This document shows positions 21,443-31,877 of a stretch of 64,000 nucleotides of DNA, piece by piece; the first letter of the stretch is position 1; each line of letters starts with the position of its first letter. The translations under genes were made by a program, and so were the position numbers. The notes under the pieces were generated by a model. That model saw only the letters and a program-made list of their open reading frames with translations, did not search any database and was not told the origin of the DNA. The DNA comes from Homarus americanus (Eukaryota; Arthropoda; Malacostraca; Decapoda; Nephropidae): positions 7,892,642 to 7,956,641 of the forward strand of contig NW_024732238.1 in NCBI RefSeq assembly GCF_018991925.1, written 5' to 3'.

Positions 21443-23121
21443 TCCTCCAACCGGGTGCACTAGTGGCACCTCTCGGACGCGTTCTCATAGTTGAGGACGT
21501 GGTGAACATCAAGTATGAACTCCATCCACTACTCCAACTTCCGCGTCAGATGGAAAATGTCGATGGCCAGCTACAATCAGCATTGGACATCCTTCATGGT
21601 CTCAGCACAGCTTCTAATAATTCGACAATAGTTTCACAAACTATAGACCTTCTACATTTTCGTCTCCAGAACCTTCGCGAGCTTCTAGTCGATGCTGGGA
21701 AAAATCTACCAGCGTCTCAAGCCGATCTTGCTAAAGAAGTGCATTCTCAGGCACGACGAAAAGGGGGTCTCTTTAATTTTGTGGGTCTCATCCAAAGCGC
21801 CTTGTTTGGCACGGCAACGGCCGATGATGTAGCTAAATTGGGGGACCGAATGAACGTTGTCGTTCAGGCTGTATCTCAACAGAATCGTGTCATTTCTCAA
21901 ACCTTTCACGCGATTACTGCTCTAGAATCAAAGGTTAATGCAATAATAGCGGAGTCTAACCAAGTTTCGAAGATTGTTACTAGGTTACAGAAAGCAATCC
22001 CGACATTAGAATGGCTCCTTTATTTCACAGAATATTTGCATGCTGCGGAAATTTCGGTTCATAAAATAGTAACCTCTAAAAATGAACTAATAGACAGCAT
22101 TGTAGATGCCGGGATAGGACGTGTAAACGCGAAGCTTGTTGCCTGTGCAGACACTTCTTGAAGCTTTAAAGATAGCCAAGTTGCAGTATCATTTAACTCC
22201 TATTTTTAATGACAATGAGGTTCAATATTATTACCCACTGTTGGAGTCACCCTCACGCACAATGCAATTCTGATCCACATTCCTATGCGAGGGCAACATG
22301 AGTTTAATGCATGGCATTTAGAACCCTTCCCCTGGTTTGTAAACGACACACTGTATACTCTGGATAGGCCTAAAGAACTTTTCTTAGTAGATGAAGATTA
22401 TTCTTTGTTATCAATAGAGGATTCTGAGGTACTGTCACGGTGTAAGTCGTTTTATCTACACCTACACGTATGTCCAGCCTACATGTTTGTATTTATTCCT
22501 GCTGCAGAGGGAATATGTGAATTGGCGGTCATACAAACAAATGTCCGCACAGCACTTGCGCAATGCAGCTATAGGCCAGTTAGTGTTAAAACTGTGTTTC
22601 ACGCTCATCTGCACAATGTTCAGTACTTGTTCTTTCCAAATCTCACTACTGTTATATTAAAATGCCATGATGGTGTTAAGCAGCTAGCTGTGAAAGGGCA
22701 CTACAAGGCTCCTGATCACTGTGAAATAACTTGTGGTACATTACGGACCTTGCCTACTCATCAGCATTTTGCTTTAAATCTTAAATTCAAGTCTGCTTTA
22801 ATTCAACTGCCTATAATGAATTTCACTATTAAGGATATTCAAATAGTTTCAGAGAAATTAAAAGTTCTAGCTTTCTTGAACGAGACACATTTTGCTGATT
22901 TGAAAAATAACTTGCCATTTTATCTATCACGGGAATTTGCAATACCAAGCCTTACAATTCCCTCTATTTTGTTAATTCTGGCAATTATGTTCCTGTTCTG
23001 TTATTACAAGGCAGTGTCATACAAATTCAACATTGTTCATAACATACTAACCCGTAAGACACTAACGTATAGGTCCCCTGTTGTAGCTAATACCCCTACA
23101 ATAGTTGAGTCCCCAGCTTAG
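21443..23121 (+). pseudogene. env: Env-like fusion protein of the provirus (broken)
   Basis: Two open pieces in one frame (21463-22161 and 22285-23121) are separated by stops. The first contains a basic stretch ARRK followed by GLFNFVGLIQSALFG, which matches the cleavage site and fusion peptide seen in the F-type envelope family shared by errantiviruses and baculoviruses, then a heptad-rich helical region. The second ends with a membrane anchor (IPSILLILAIMFLFCYY, about residues 230-246 of that piece) and a short tail. In an intact element this protein would sit in the membrane and could mediate entry. Here stops and the solo LTR break it. The family call rests on the motif order only. Confidence 0.7.
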
Positions 23122-23232
23122 TGTCTACATATCTGTTTATAACAATATAACATGGTTAGGGTTGTCTAGGATGTACTGTACTCTGTGAGTTATTTAGGCC
23201 TCACGGAGCTCGGCTGGTAGGTGACCGAGTGA

Positions 23233-23675
23233 TGTAATGGGCCCCTGTCTCATCAACAGAACATATTATATAAATGGGTCAACACATCTGATATTACAGT
23301 TTATTCAGATTCACCACCCTGTAACTTTCCACTGTCTATGAGTAAGACATGAGTTGTACATGTGAGAGGGCAACTCTCCCAAGAGGGAAGAAACCCATAG
23401 TCAGCATCTCCATGTAAGCCTGCACTGCGAGGCCCTTAGTCAGTCACTCACGGCAACTTACATCGTTAGGACGTGATCAACGTTTATATTACATAAACGC
23501 CGTCCCTTTCTCATTCACTCATATATAGTGGAACTTACGGTCGATCTACACTCAGGAATTATAGATGCAATCCTTTTATAATAAAACAAGGAACTACAGT
23601 TTGGGTTTCGTTACTTAAACCCAAATAATAAATATATGTGAATGGCCTGGCTAATTGGACAATCCAGCCGATTCA
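23233..23675 (+). repeat. 3' LTR of the env-bearing provirus
   Basis: 443 bases matching the 5' LTR, ending CCGATTCA and followed by the duplicated GTAT and then LINE A sequence (GGTTATCTATGC). The purine tract expected just upstream is weak (GGTAGGTGACCGAGTGA). Confidence 0.92.
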
Positions 23676-23679
23676 GTAT

Positions 23680-24256
23680 GGTTATCTATGCTAGGCAAGA
23701 CCTAAGAGCCAGCCAGGCGAGGGTACAGGGAGAGGATGTTTTTGAAGAGTCCAAGTGGAGTAAAATTAAATTAAAGGGAGGGGACTTACTTATCGTCAGG
23801 TATATCTACAGATCCCCAAACTGTGGCCCACTAAATCAGAGGAACTTAAGAGCCTTAATAGACAACGCGGCGAAACTCAACCCTGGCCACCTCCTTATCA
23901 TGGAGGACTTTAACTATGGCGACATCGACTGGAGAAACGAGTCCACCCCGAGTGACTTGAATAACCCTGCTACTCTTTTTGTAGAAACTCTGAGAGATAA
24001 TTTTCTATTAGAACATGTTAGAGACCCGACACATTACACGGGGGAGCAAACACCCAAGCCACTTGACCTCATCATAACAAACGAGGAGAGTATGGTGGCC
24101 AAACTGGAACACCTTGCCCCAGTTGGCACCAGTCACCATATAGTGTTGTCATTCAGATTTATCTATTACCTAGTTCAGGATAAGGCCAGGCCAAGGTGCA
24201 AATATTACAAGGGAAATTACAACGGGATGAGGGAAGAGATGAGGGGTATCAACTAG
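23680..24256 (+). pseudogene. LINE A ORF2, rest of the endonuclease
   Basis: The frame resumes with VIYARQDLRASQARVQGE, as in the unbroken copy at 29150-29205. It then shows LLIVRYIYRSP, LLIMEDFNYGDIDW (family GDFN..DIDW, here with ED for GD), PLDLIITN and APVGTSHHIVL. In the last motif the usual catalytic SDH is SHH. It ends in a stop at 24254-24256. Two altered motifs and the frame breaks mean an inactive nuclease. Confidence 0.8.
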
Positions 24257-24267
24257 CCTGACTCATT

Positions 24268-25322
24268 ATGGCCAAGAACGCAGACACTACGCTGAATATC
24301 ATAACTAGTAAAGTGACCCATTTGATCGATAAATATATACCCAAGACCAAACCCAGTGCCTCTAGGAATACGAGGGGATCCCTACACATGAACCATGCGG
24401 CGGTCGACAAAGTTAAGAAGAAAACCCAGAAATTCAAGACGTGGGTTGGGTCAAATGATGAGCAGGACAGGAGGATGTATGCAAGAGCCAGAAACCAAGC
24501 AAAGATACAATGTAGAAGGGCTGAAAAGGAGTTCCAGAGGCTGGTTGCAAGCGAGGTCAAGTCAAACCCAAAGGCGTTTTACCACTTTGCAAAGTCGAAA
24601 TTAAAACGCGAGTAGGAGTATCAGACCTGAGGCTGGTGGATGGTAGTTACGCAGATTCTGACCAGGATAAAGATGAGGCATTGAACAGCTTCTTTTCCTC
24701 GGTGTTCACAAGAGAGGATGCAACTAACCTTCCTGCGTTTGAGGACGGACGGTTCGACACAGCACTGACCCACATTGTGTTCACAGAAGAGGGTATTAGA
24801 AATAAACTGTCCAGGCTAAATGTCCATAAGAGTCCCGGACCTGCCATGGTGCATCCTAGAGTGCTAAGAGAGTTGTACAACGAGCTTGCCGAGCTTCTGA
24901 AATCCTGTTTTGTAAATGCCTGGATGAACAAAAGGTCCCCAGTGAATGGAAAGTGGCTTATGTGAGCCCTATCTTCAAGAAGGGCGATCGTCACTCCACG
25001 AACAACTATAGACCAGTGATCCTGACCAGCATAATACGTAAAGTACTTGAGAGTATTATCAAAGATGCCGCAATGCAACATCTACTACGAAACAACCTTG
25101 TAAAGGATTACCAACACGATTTTATGCCGGGGCGCTCCTGCTTAACACAGTTGCTCAAGGTATTGGATATTTGGACCCATATTATGGAACGGGGTGGTAA
25201 TATCGACAATATTTACCTAAATTTTGCCACGGCTTTCGACAGTGTACACCACGAAAGGCTGAAAATCAAACTGGACTGGTACAGAATTCGGGGAAATGTC
25301 CTAGCATGGATAGAAGACTTTT
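24268..25322 (+). pseudogene. LINE A ORF2, linker and N-terminal half of the RT
   Basis: 24268-24615 encodes the basic linker found between endonuclease and RT (RRMYARARNQAKIQCRRAEK). 24636-24965 holds the first RT blocks (VHKSPGPAMVHPRVL). After a frameshift, 24953-25322 continues with SPIFKKGDR, NNYRPVILTS and IYLNFATAFDSVHHERL, where the catalytic Asp of motif A (usually LDF) is Asn. Coding similarity ends at about 25322 (WIEDFL), where Gypsy pol begins in the same frame. The YADD half of the RT is missing. Confidence 0.8.
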
Positions 25323-28284
25323 TACCTGAGAGCAGCTGTTTCCTGCCGAGGCCAGTTGAGATACCCTTGCCTCCTTTGGAGGAGAATGTGGCCAGGCTGG
25401 AGGCATGGCTACTCAAGCACTTTTCGTCTACCGCATTCAACACCAGCAGGTCCCCACTGCCAGTCATGACTGGTCCCCCTCACCGTATCCACCTGACGCC
25501 CGGCACGACCCCCTACGCCTGTCACACACCCGCTCCCGTTCCGAAACACTGGGAAGCGGAGGTGAAGGCCCAGTTGGAGGAGGACGTCAGGAGAGGCGTC
25601 ATCCAGCCAGTGCCTGCTGGTGAGGCTACGGAGTGGTGCGCCAGGATGGTCGTGGTGGCCAAGAAAAACGGTCAGCCCAGGCGCACTGTGGACTTCCAAC
25701 GCCTCACTGCAAGCTGTCTGAGGGAGACGCACCACACACCTGCACCATTCGACATGGTGTCTGGGGTGCCAGTGCACTCGTTCAAAACCGTCGCCGACGC
25801 CTTTTGGGGATTTCATCAAGTGGAGTTGGAGGAGAGTAGACGTCTGACCACATTCATCACGCCGTGGGGCCGTTTTCGATACTGCAGGACGCCCATGGGA
25901 CATTGCTCAGCGTCAGATGCTTACACCAAGAGGTTTGACGACGCTATTCAGGATGTGCCCCGCAAGTACAAGTGCGTGGATGACACTCTCCTCTATGACT
26001 CCAGTGTGAAGGGGGCGTTCTGGCACACTTACGATTTTATGGAGACCTGCTCTCGCAGAGGTATCACGCTGAAACCAGAAAAGTTCTTGTTCTGCAGGAG
26101 AGAAGCTGAGTTTGTGGGTTTCCTCCTGGGGTAGGACCTGTACCAGCCCACTGCCCAACGTCTGTCAGCCATCAAGGACTTCCCCATGCCGGATCAGCCA
26201 TCAATCACTGACATCAGGTCCTGGCATGGCTTGGTTAACCAGTTGGCTCCCTTCCATGCCACTGCACCGGTGATGGAGCCCTTCCGTGAGCTCCTCAAGA
26301 AGCCAGTGGGCAAGCAGGTGTATTGGGACGACCAGCTGCCGCTCAAGTTTCGCCAGGCCCAGGACACCATCTGTCAGTTGGCCAGAGACGGCTTGGTGTA
26401 CTACGACAAATCCAGGCCTACGGCAGCTGTCACTGATTGGAGCAGGGAGGGCATCGGCTTCGTCGTCCTGCAACAATACTGTGCCTGTGCCTCTCCAGAG
26501 ACGCCCTTCTGCTGCAGAGAAGGGTGGCGGTTGGCTCTGTGTGGTAGCCGACATCTGAGCACGGCCGAGGCCGGTAATGCTGCAGTAGAAGGGGAGGCCC
26601 TGGCTGGGGTGTGGTGCCTGCGCAAGGCCAGGCTGTTCCTCCTTGGCTGCCCGAACCTCATTCTGGTGACGGACCACCGCCCCTTAGTTGGCTTGCTAGG
26701 TGACAGAGCCCTCACGGATGTGGCGAATCCGCGCCTGTTCAGGCTCAAGGAGAAGACCCTGCAGTACCGATTCACGGTCAAATACTTGCCAGGGAAGCGG
26801 AACTGTGCAGCTGACGCCCTATACCGCTTCCCCTCCCTCAGGGCGGCGCCTGATGCGGAGGACATGGACCAAGAGGAGGACCTGTGCGCTGCAGTGTGTG
26901 CAGTCACAATCGCAGCACTGGATCAGGATGGGTGCATCACTATGGACGAAGACACAATGTGCAAAGCGGCTGCGGACGACCCAGTGTACCAGATTCTAGT
27001 GTCGAGGGTGCTGTCGGGCGACTGGCACCCCCACAAGTCGCAGGAGGTGGCCTGTCCGCGCCCATACTTCTCGGTGAAGGACAGGTTGGCTGTGGTCAGG
27101 GATTTGGTCACCTACACCTTTGACCAGGGCTGCGTGCGCCTTGTCATCCCGACTCCCTCCGCCACCGGGTCGCCGTTAACCTGCATGCGGGGCACCAGGG
27201 CCTCGACTCAATGCTCAGGCGGGCCCGGCAGCCTGTCTATTGGCCTGGCATGGAGGGTGACCTGCAGTATCATCGGTCCCGGTGTGCTGCTTGCGAGACC
27301 CACGCCCCTTCCCAGCCTCCGGAGTCGTTGGTTCTGACCCCAGCGCCAGACTATCCCTTTCAACAAGTGGTGGCCGATTTGTTCCACCTGCAGGGCCGCA
27401 CGTACCTAGCATATGCTGACCGACTGACAGGTTGGCTGGAGATCGCCCACTTCCCCAACGAGGCCACCTCTGGAAAAATCATCGCCAGTCTGCAGGCCTA
27501 CTTCACGAGGTGGGGGGTACCTGAGGAGATCTCCACGGATGGAGGTACCAACCTTGCCAGCCTTGAGATGACAGATTTCCTCAAGTCATGGGGGGTCGAG
27601 GTGCGCCTTTCGTCGGCCCACTTCCCCCAGTCCAATGGCAGGGCAGAGGCTGGGGTCAAGGCTGCCAAGAGGCTCCTCAGGGATAACACTGGGCCCGGGG
27701 GTAGCCTGGACTGCGATAGGACATCCCAGGCCCTCCTCCAGTACCTGAACACGCCTCTGCGGGGGGTGAACAAGTCGCCCGCCCAACTTGCCACCGGCCG
27801 CCAGCTCCGTGACGGCGTTCCCGTGGCCAGACAGCACTATAAGGTGGACCAGCACTGGCGGCGGGCACTTCGTATGAGGGAGGTGCGCTTGGCCGAAACC
27901 CAGGATGGGGTCCTGTCGCGGAGGGAGGTATCCCGCCAGCTGGCTCCCCTAGTCGTGGGCACGCAGGTGCGTGTGCAGGACGCAGCTACCAAGCTCTGGG
28001 ACAGGACAGGCATAGTGGTGGAAGCCCGCCCTCACAGGCAGTATGCCGTCAGGTTGAGTGGCAGTGGCAGGGTGTCCATCCGCAACAGACGCCACTTGCG
28101 AAACGGCTCCACACCTGTGCCTACTACTCCGGTGGTGCACCAAGCTGTGCCTCCTGGCCCCCCTTCTGCTGTGCCCTCCGTACCCGCACCCTCCTTCGCA
28201 CCCAAGGCCCCTCCCCAGTCGAGTGCGGCCAGGCCCAGGAGAGGCCGTAGGCCTCCGGGCTGGTTGACGGACTACGTGGTGTAG
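25323..28284 (+). pseudogene. pol: Gypsy-2 pol: RT, RNase H, integrase
   Basis: RT: EWCARMVVVAKKNG, TVDFQRLT, FHQVELEESRRLTTF and CVDDTLLYD (motif C). A TAG at 26132-26134 breaks the frame; the same frame resumes at once. RNase H follows with TDWSREGIGFVVLQQ, VEGEALAGVWCL and LVTDHRPL, which carry its acidic residues. Near 27180-27230 the frame shifts by one. Integrase (27211-28284) has RCAACE of the zinc domain, VVADLFHL (Asp), ISTDGGTNL (Asp) and PQSNGRAEAGVKAAK (Glu), so its catalytic triad is intact, then a proline-rich tail ending PPGWLTDYVV. One stop and one frameshift separate it from an open pol. Confidence 0.88.
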
Positions 28285-28438
28285 TGTGTGATGTAAAATC
28301 AGTTTAGAGGGGTTTTTTTTTGTTTTTTTCCTTTGTTTGACTGGTTTTTCCTGCATTATTGTTGTTTTTATGAATGCATTGTTTTCCTTTTCTTAGTTCA
28401 AATGTGCATTGTCATTTCCTTTTAACTTAGGGGGGAGA
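28285..28438 (+). other. Gypsy-2 3' untranslated region with polypurine tract
   Basis: T-rich spacer after the integrase stop, ending with AGGGGGGAGA right before the LTR. This is the expected primer for plus-strand DNA synthesis. Confidence 0.7.
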
Positions 28439-28580
28439 TGTAAGATTGTACCATCGTACGATATGTTTTCCCATGTTGAGATGGGGGCTTGTCTTTGGCA
28501 GCGCCCAGTTGCCAGTCACCAGCTGACGCTGTTAGAATAAAGTCTACAAAGAACGTGGTCTATGACTCCAACCTCTCACA
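28439..28580 (+). repeat. 3' LTR of Gypsy-2
   Basis: About 142 bases from TGTAAGATTG to CTCTCACA, with AATAAAG (poly(A) signal) near 28536. The right edge is set by where LINE B homology begins (CACGGTAATG at 28581) and could be off by two bases because both sides share CACA. No 5' partner LTR is in the window. Confidence 0.65.
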
Positions 28581-29207
28581 CACGGTAATGCAGAGGGAAC
28601 AGCACAAGAAGCTCCTGCAGGGCTTGAAGCAGAGAAGGGAAGAGTCGAGGAGGAACGGGTACGGGTGTACATGGGCTATATTCACGGGGAGGGTAGTGGA
28701 AGCATGTGTGCCGAGACAGGGCCAGGGGGCAGCACCGCACCCTCCACCAGCACTACCCGCCACCCGGGAGGTGGCACCAGCTCCGCCTACCAGCCGGGAG
28801 GAGGCGAGCGCCGTGTAAACAATGACATTTCTAATCACACCCTGCAAAGTACAGTGTACTTAGCAAATGCTGCAGCTTCTGAGAATGGGGTGGGGGCGGG
28901 GTTACTACTAAGAGCAGAGACGTTACCGAGAACAAATTCTGGCTTGAATGTCATGTACACTAATACTGACACGTTCCTTGATAAGAGAGAGGAGTTTGAA
29001 ACACTACTAAGAGTACACCAACCAGATATTGTAGGTGTTGTAGAACTGTTGTACAAGAACAGGAGAATCGACCCAGAGGAATGTGAGTTCAGTATTGCTG
29101 GATATGGCTCATTTACGAACCTTTCTCAAGAAACTTGCAAGAGGGGTGTGGTTATCTATGCTAGGCAAGACCTTAGAGCCAGCCAGGCGAGGGTACAGGG
29201 AGAGGGT
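28581..29207 (+). pseudogene. LINE B: ORF1 end and ORF2 endonuclease start
   Basis: Nearly the same sequence as 7032-7595 plus 23680-23735: the end of ORF1 (VMQREQHKKLLQGLKQRR), the proline-rich stretch, then SGLNVMYTNTDTFLDKREEF, and CKRGVVIYARQDLRASQARV without interruption. It is the uninserted allele-like reference that shows what the provirus split in LINE A. It is cut on the left by the Gypsy-2 LTR and on the right by the LTR of Gypsy-3. Confidence 0.85.
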
Positions 29208-29416
29208 TGTAGTATCTTGCGTTATTTAATGGGAGAATGACGAGTCACATGGTCAGTCTAGCCGGGGAGTTTATTCTCTGGTGTTGGTTACCACGTGCCT
29301 AACACATTTCGTGTTTACACAAGCCTAAACACTTTCTGACTTTGGTAAGAAGTAACATAATATATAATGTATATATAATCAATAAAGGCAGCTTATAAAC
29401 ATACATATATATAACA
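29208..29416 (-). repeat. 3' LTR of Gypsy-3
   Basis: On the minus strand it starts TGTTATATATATG and ends GATACTACA, 209 bases. TTTATAAGC and, near the end, AATAAAC serve as likely TATA box and poly(A) signal. The purine tract CTTTTGAAAGGGAGAAATAG lies just upstream on the minus strand (plus 29417-29436). Confidence 0.65.
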
Positions 29417-29569
29417 CTATTTCTCCCTTTCAAAAGAGAGCATGGCTGCTACAAATCCTAAATAACAAAACTTACAGAATTACCTATGGCAGGGAAGAAG
29501 GGAATAGAACACAACAAATATAATTTCCTAACTAAACAGTTTTGAAAGGCCTGTTCACAATTCAGATAA

Positions 29570-31873
29570 TTAGAGGTCTAATTTAATTACAGGTCTCCTA
29601 ACTCTGTTTGATCTTCTAGGACTATTCCCTCCATCAAGTTTTACAGGGGTTTCACTTGCACTCTGTGCATTATCAGTGACAGACATATCATCACTACAGT
29701 CAGTTGACACAGTGAGTGGATGCTGGGAAACATCATCTCTGACATCATCATGATGATGATCATCTGAAACTGTGTCAACTTTATCATCATGTCCTGGTGC
29801 TACATTCATCTCGTCATGTGCCTGAATGATGTGATGCAAATGAACATATCTCAAAGAGTTACCACATTTCACTAAATATAATCCTAGATCCACATACCTT
29901 GTCAATGACACTTTGCATGAACAGTACCATAACCTTTAGCCCTGTTCCTAACTCTCACCCTATCATTTACCTTGAACACTCTTTCACTGGAACTCTTATC
30001 ATGATACATTTTTTGTTGAGCTTGTTTCCTCTCTACAACTTCAAACAGACTTGGCTTGACTAAACTTAATCTTGTTCTCAACTGTCTCTTCACCATTAAC
30101 TCTGCAGGAGTACATCCTGTCACACTATGTGGCGTGGTTCTGTATCTGAGTAAGAAATTTGCTAGTCTGTGTTTCATTGATTTTCCTACAGTTCCTTGAA
30201 TTACCTGCTTGGAAAGTGCTTCCTTTACAATTCTAACTGATCTCTCAGCTGCACCATTAGAGGCAGGATGATAGGGTGGGGTCAGTACATGCTTTACACC
30301 GTTGAGTCTCATGAAGTTTTTAAACTCTGATGATTGGAATGGAGGACCATTGTCAGAAACTACCTCTTCTGGTATTCCATGTTCAGCAAATATTAATCTT
30401 AATTCATCAATGGTGCTACCAGCATTAGTACTGTACATGTGCTTAACATCAATCCACTTTGAATGACTATCAATTAATACAAGAAATTTGTCTGTTCCCT
30501 TGTCACCGAAGTCAATGTGTACTCTTTGGAAGGGACGGGTAGGCCATTTCCAGGTTTTCAAAGGTGTGCTGGGTGGCATACTCCTAACATTCTGACAAAC
30601 AGAGCACTCACGTACCATCATTTCTATTTCACCATCCAGTTTAGGCCACCACACAAAACTTCTGGCCAGTGCTTTCATAGCACATATACCTGGATGTTCA
30701 AAATGCAGTTCATTCAAAATTTGCCCTCTAAAACACTGTGGAATTAACACCCTCATACCCCACAACACACATCCCTGTTCTACTGATAATTGACATCTCC
30801 TTAAATGATACGGTTGAAAGTCTAAGGATGGACAAATCTCTGGCCATCCATTTAGTGTATACTCCAGGACTCTTCCTAATACAACATCTTTCCTAGTTTC
30901 ATGAGCAATCATTCCGGAGGTGACTGGAAAATCTTCTGCTATCATGGTTACAGCATAAACCTTAGGCTCTACTCCATCATTTGATCCACTACATGGCAAC
31001 CTTGACAAAGCATCTGCATTGGAATGATCATCTGAACGTCTGTACTGTATCTCATAGTCATATGCCGACAATATCAAAGCCCATCTCTGCATTCTTGCTG
31101 CAGCAAGTGTACGTAGGAACAGGTGATTTAGGACCCAAAATTGCCAAGAGAGGCTTGTGATCGGTTATTAAAACAAAATTCCTCCCATATAGATACTGGT
31201 GAAATTTCTTTACTCCAAATATGATAGCCAAAGCCTCTTTCTCTATTTGTGCATATTTTTTCTCACTTTGGGTAAGAGTTCTCGAGGCATATGCAATGGG
31301 TCTTTCTTCACCGTTATCCATTATGTGACTTATGACAGCACCTAATCCATAGCCCGATGCATCACAAGCAAGCTTTAGCGTTCTACTGGTATCATAGTGG
31401 ACCAAAACATCAGTACTAGACAGAGCAGCTTTACAATCTTCAAATGACTTCTGAGTTGCACTGTTCCATTTCCATGGTATCCCTTTCTTTAATAGTTCAT
31501 GCAGAGGGGCTAAAACTGATGAAAGTCCACTCAAGAACCTTGAATAATGCTGTATCATACCTAGGAAAGCTTTCAATTCACTGACATTTTTTGGAGCAGG
31601 TAAATTTACTATGACTCCTACTTTATCTTCTACAGGTCTCAGCCCTTCTGCATTCACTTTGTAGCCAAGATAAGTTACTTCTTTAGCTAGGAATGAACAT
31701 TTGCTCCTGTTGAGCCTGACATTGTGTGCCAACAATCTTTCGAATACTGTGGCTAGGGTTTTGACATGATTTTGGATGTCACTGTCAACAATAAGGACAT
31801 CATCCTGAAAACATAACACATTGGGAAGACCCACAAGAATTTTGTCCATGATGCACTGAAATAACTTTGGTGC
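29570..31873 (-). pseudogene. pol: Gypsy-3 pol: RT (second half), RNase H, integrase
   Basis: From 31873 downward: APKLFQCIMDKI, then LCFQDDVLIV (motif C, FQDD where YxDD is usual), then RNase H (LACDASGYGLGAVIS, YAQIEKEALAIIFG, LITDHKPLLAIL). A frameshift near 31060-31110 moves to the frame of 29902-31092, with ADALSRLPC and the integrase: CSVCQNVR, VHIDFGD, VVSDNGPPF and SNGAAERSV, so the D-D-E residues are present. A second shift near 29905 leads to a serine/aspartate-rich tail ending at 29570. It would copy and insert the element; two frameshifts and the insert inactivate it. Confidence 0.88.
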
Positions 31874-31877
31874 ACTT

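Larger units (their letters stand above)
7600..23675 (+). mobile_element. Env-bearing Ty3/Gypsy (errantivirus-like) endogenous provirus
   Basis: The order is LTR, leader, gag, protease, RT, RNase H, integrase, env, LTR. The LTRs start TGTAATGGG and end CCGATTCA, and the 4-bp GTAT is duplicated at 7596-7599 and 23676-23679. Without the two inserts it carries, the element is about 8.9 kb, usual for Gypsy elements with env. The two LTRs differ at about 11 positions plus one 5-base indel by eye, roughly 2.5%. Stops and frameshifts in pol and env show that it is defective. The errantivirus-like label rests on the env fusion-peptide motif and the gene order; insects of the gypsy group share this plan, but clade placement needs an RT tree. 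Confidence 0.9.
6309..25322 (+). mobile_element. LINE A, CR1/Jockey-like non-LTR element, split by a provirus
   Basis: Remains of one LINE lie on both sides of the provirus at 7600-23675: ORF1 and the start of the ORF2 endonuclease on the left, the rest of the endonuclease and part of the RT on the right. The related copy at 28581-29207 runs across the insertion point without a break, which shows that the two halves belong together with GTAT duplicated. The element ends abruptly at about 25322, inside the RT, where a Gypsy pol begins. The 565 bases shared with LINE B differ at roughly 22 positions by eye (about 96% identity). Confidence 0.85.
25323..28580 (+). mobile_element. 5'-truncated Ty3/Gypsy element (Gypsy-2)
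   Basis: Gag and protease are absent: the element starts between protease and RT, joined directly to LINE A. Pol runs to 28284, then a purine tract (AGGGGGGAGA at 28429-28438) and a short 3' LTR (28439-28580). On the right it abuts LINE B inside its ORF1. The base composition is clearly more GC-rich than its surroundings. The RT style resembles the K02A2.6/Mag-like groups; a tree is needed to settle this. Confidence 0.8.

Noticed and set aside
25409..25903. 164-codon minus-strand frame, and similar frames at 26201-26907
   Set aside because: They are shadows of the GC-rich Gypsy-2 pol on the plus strand, which has the family motifs.
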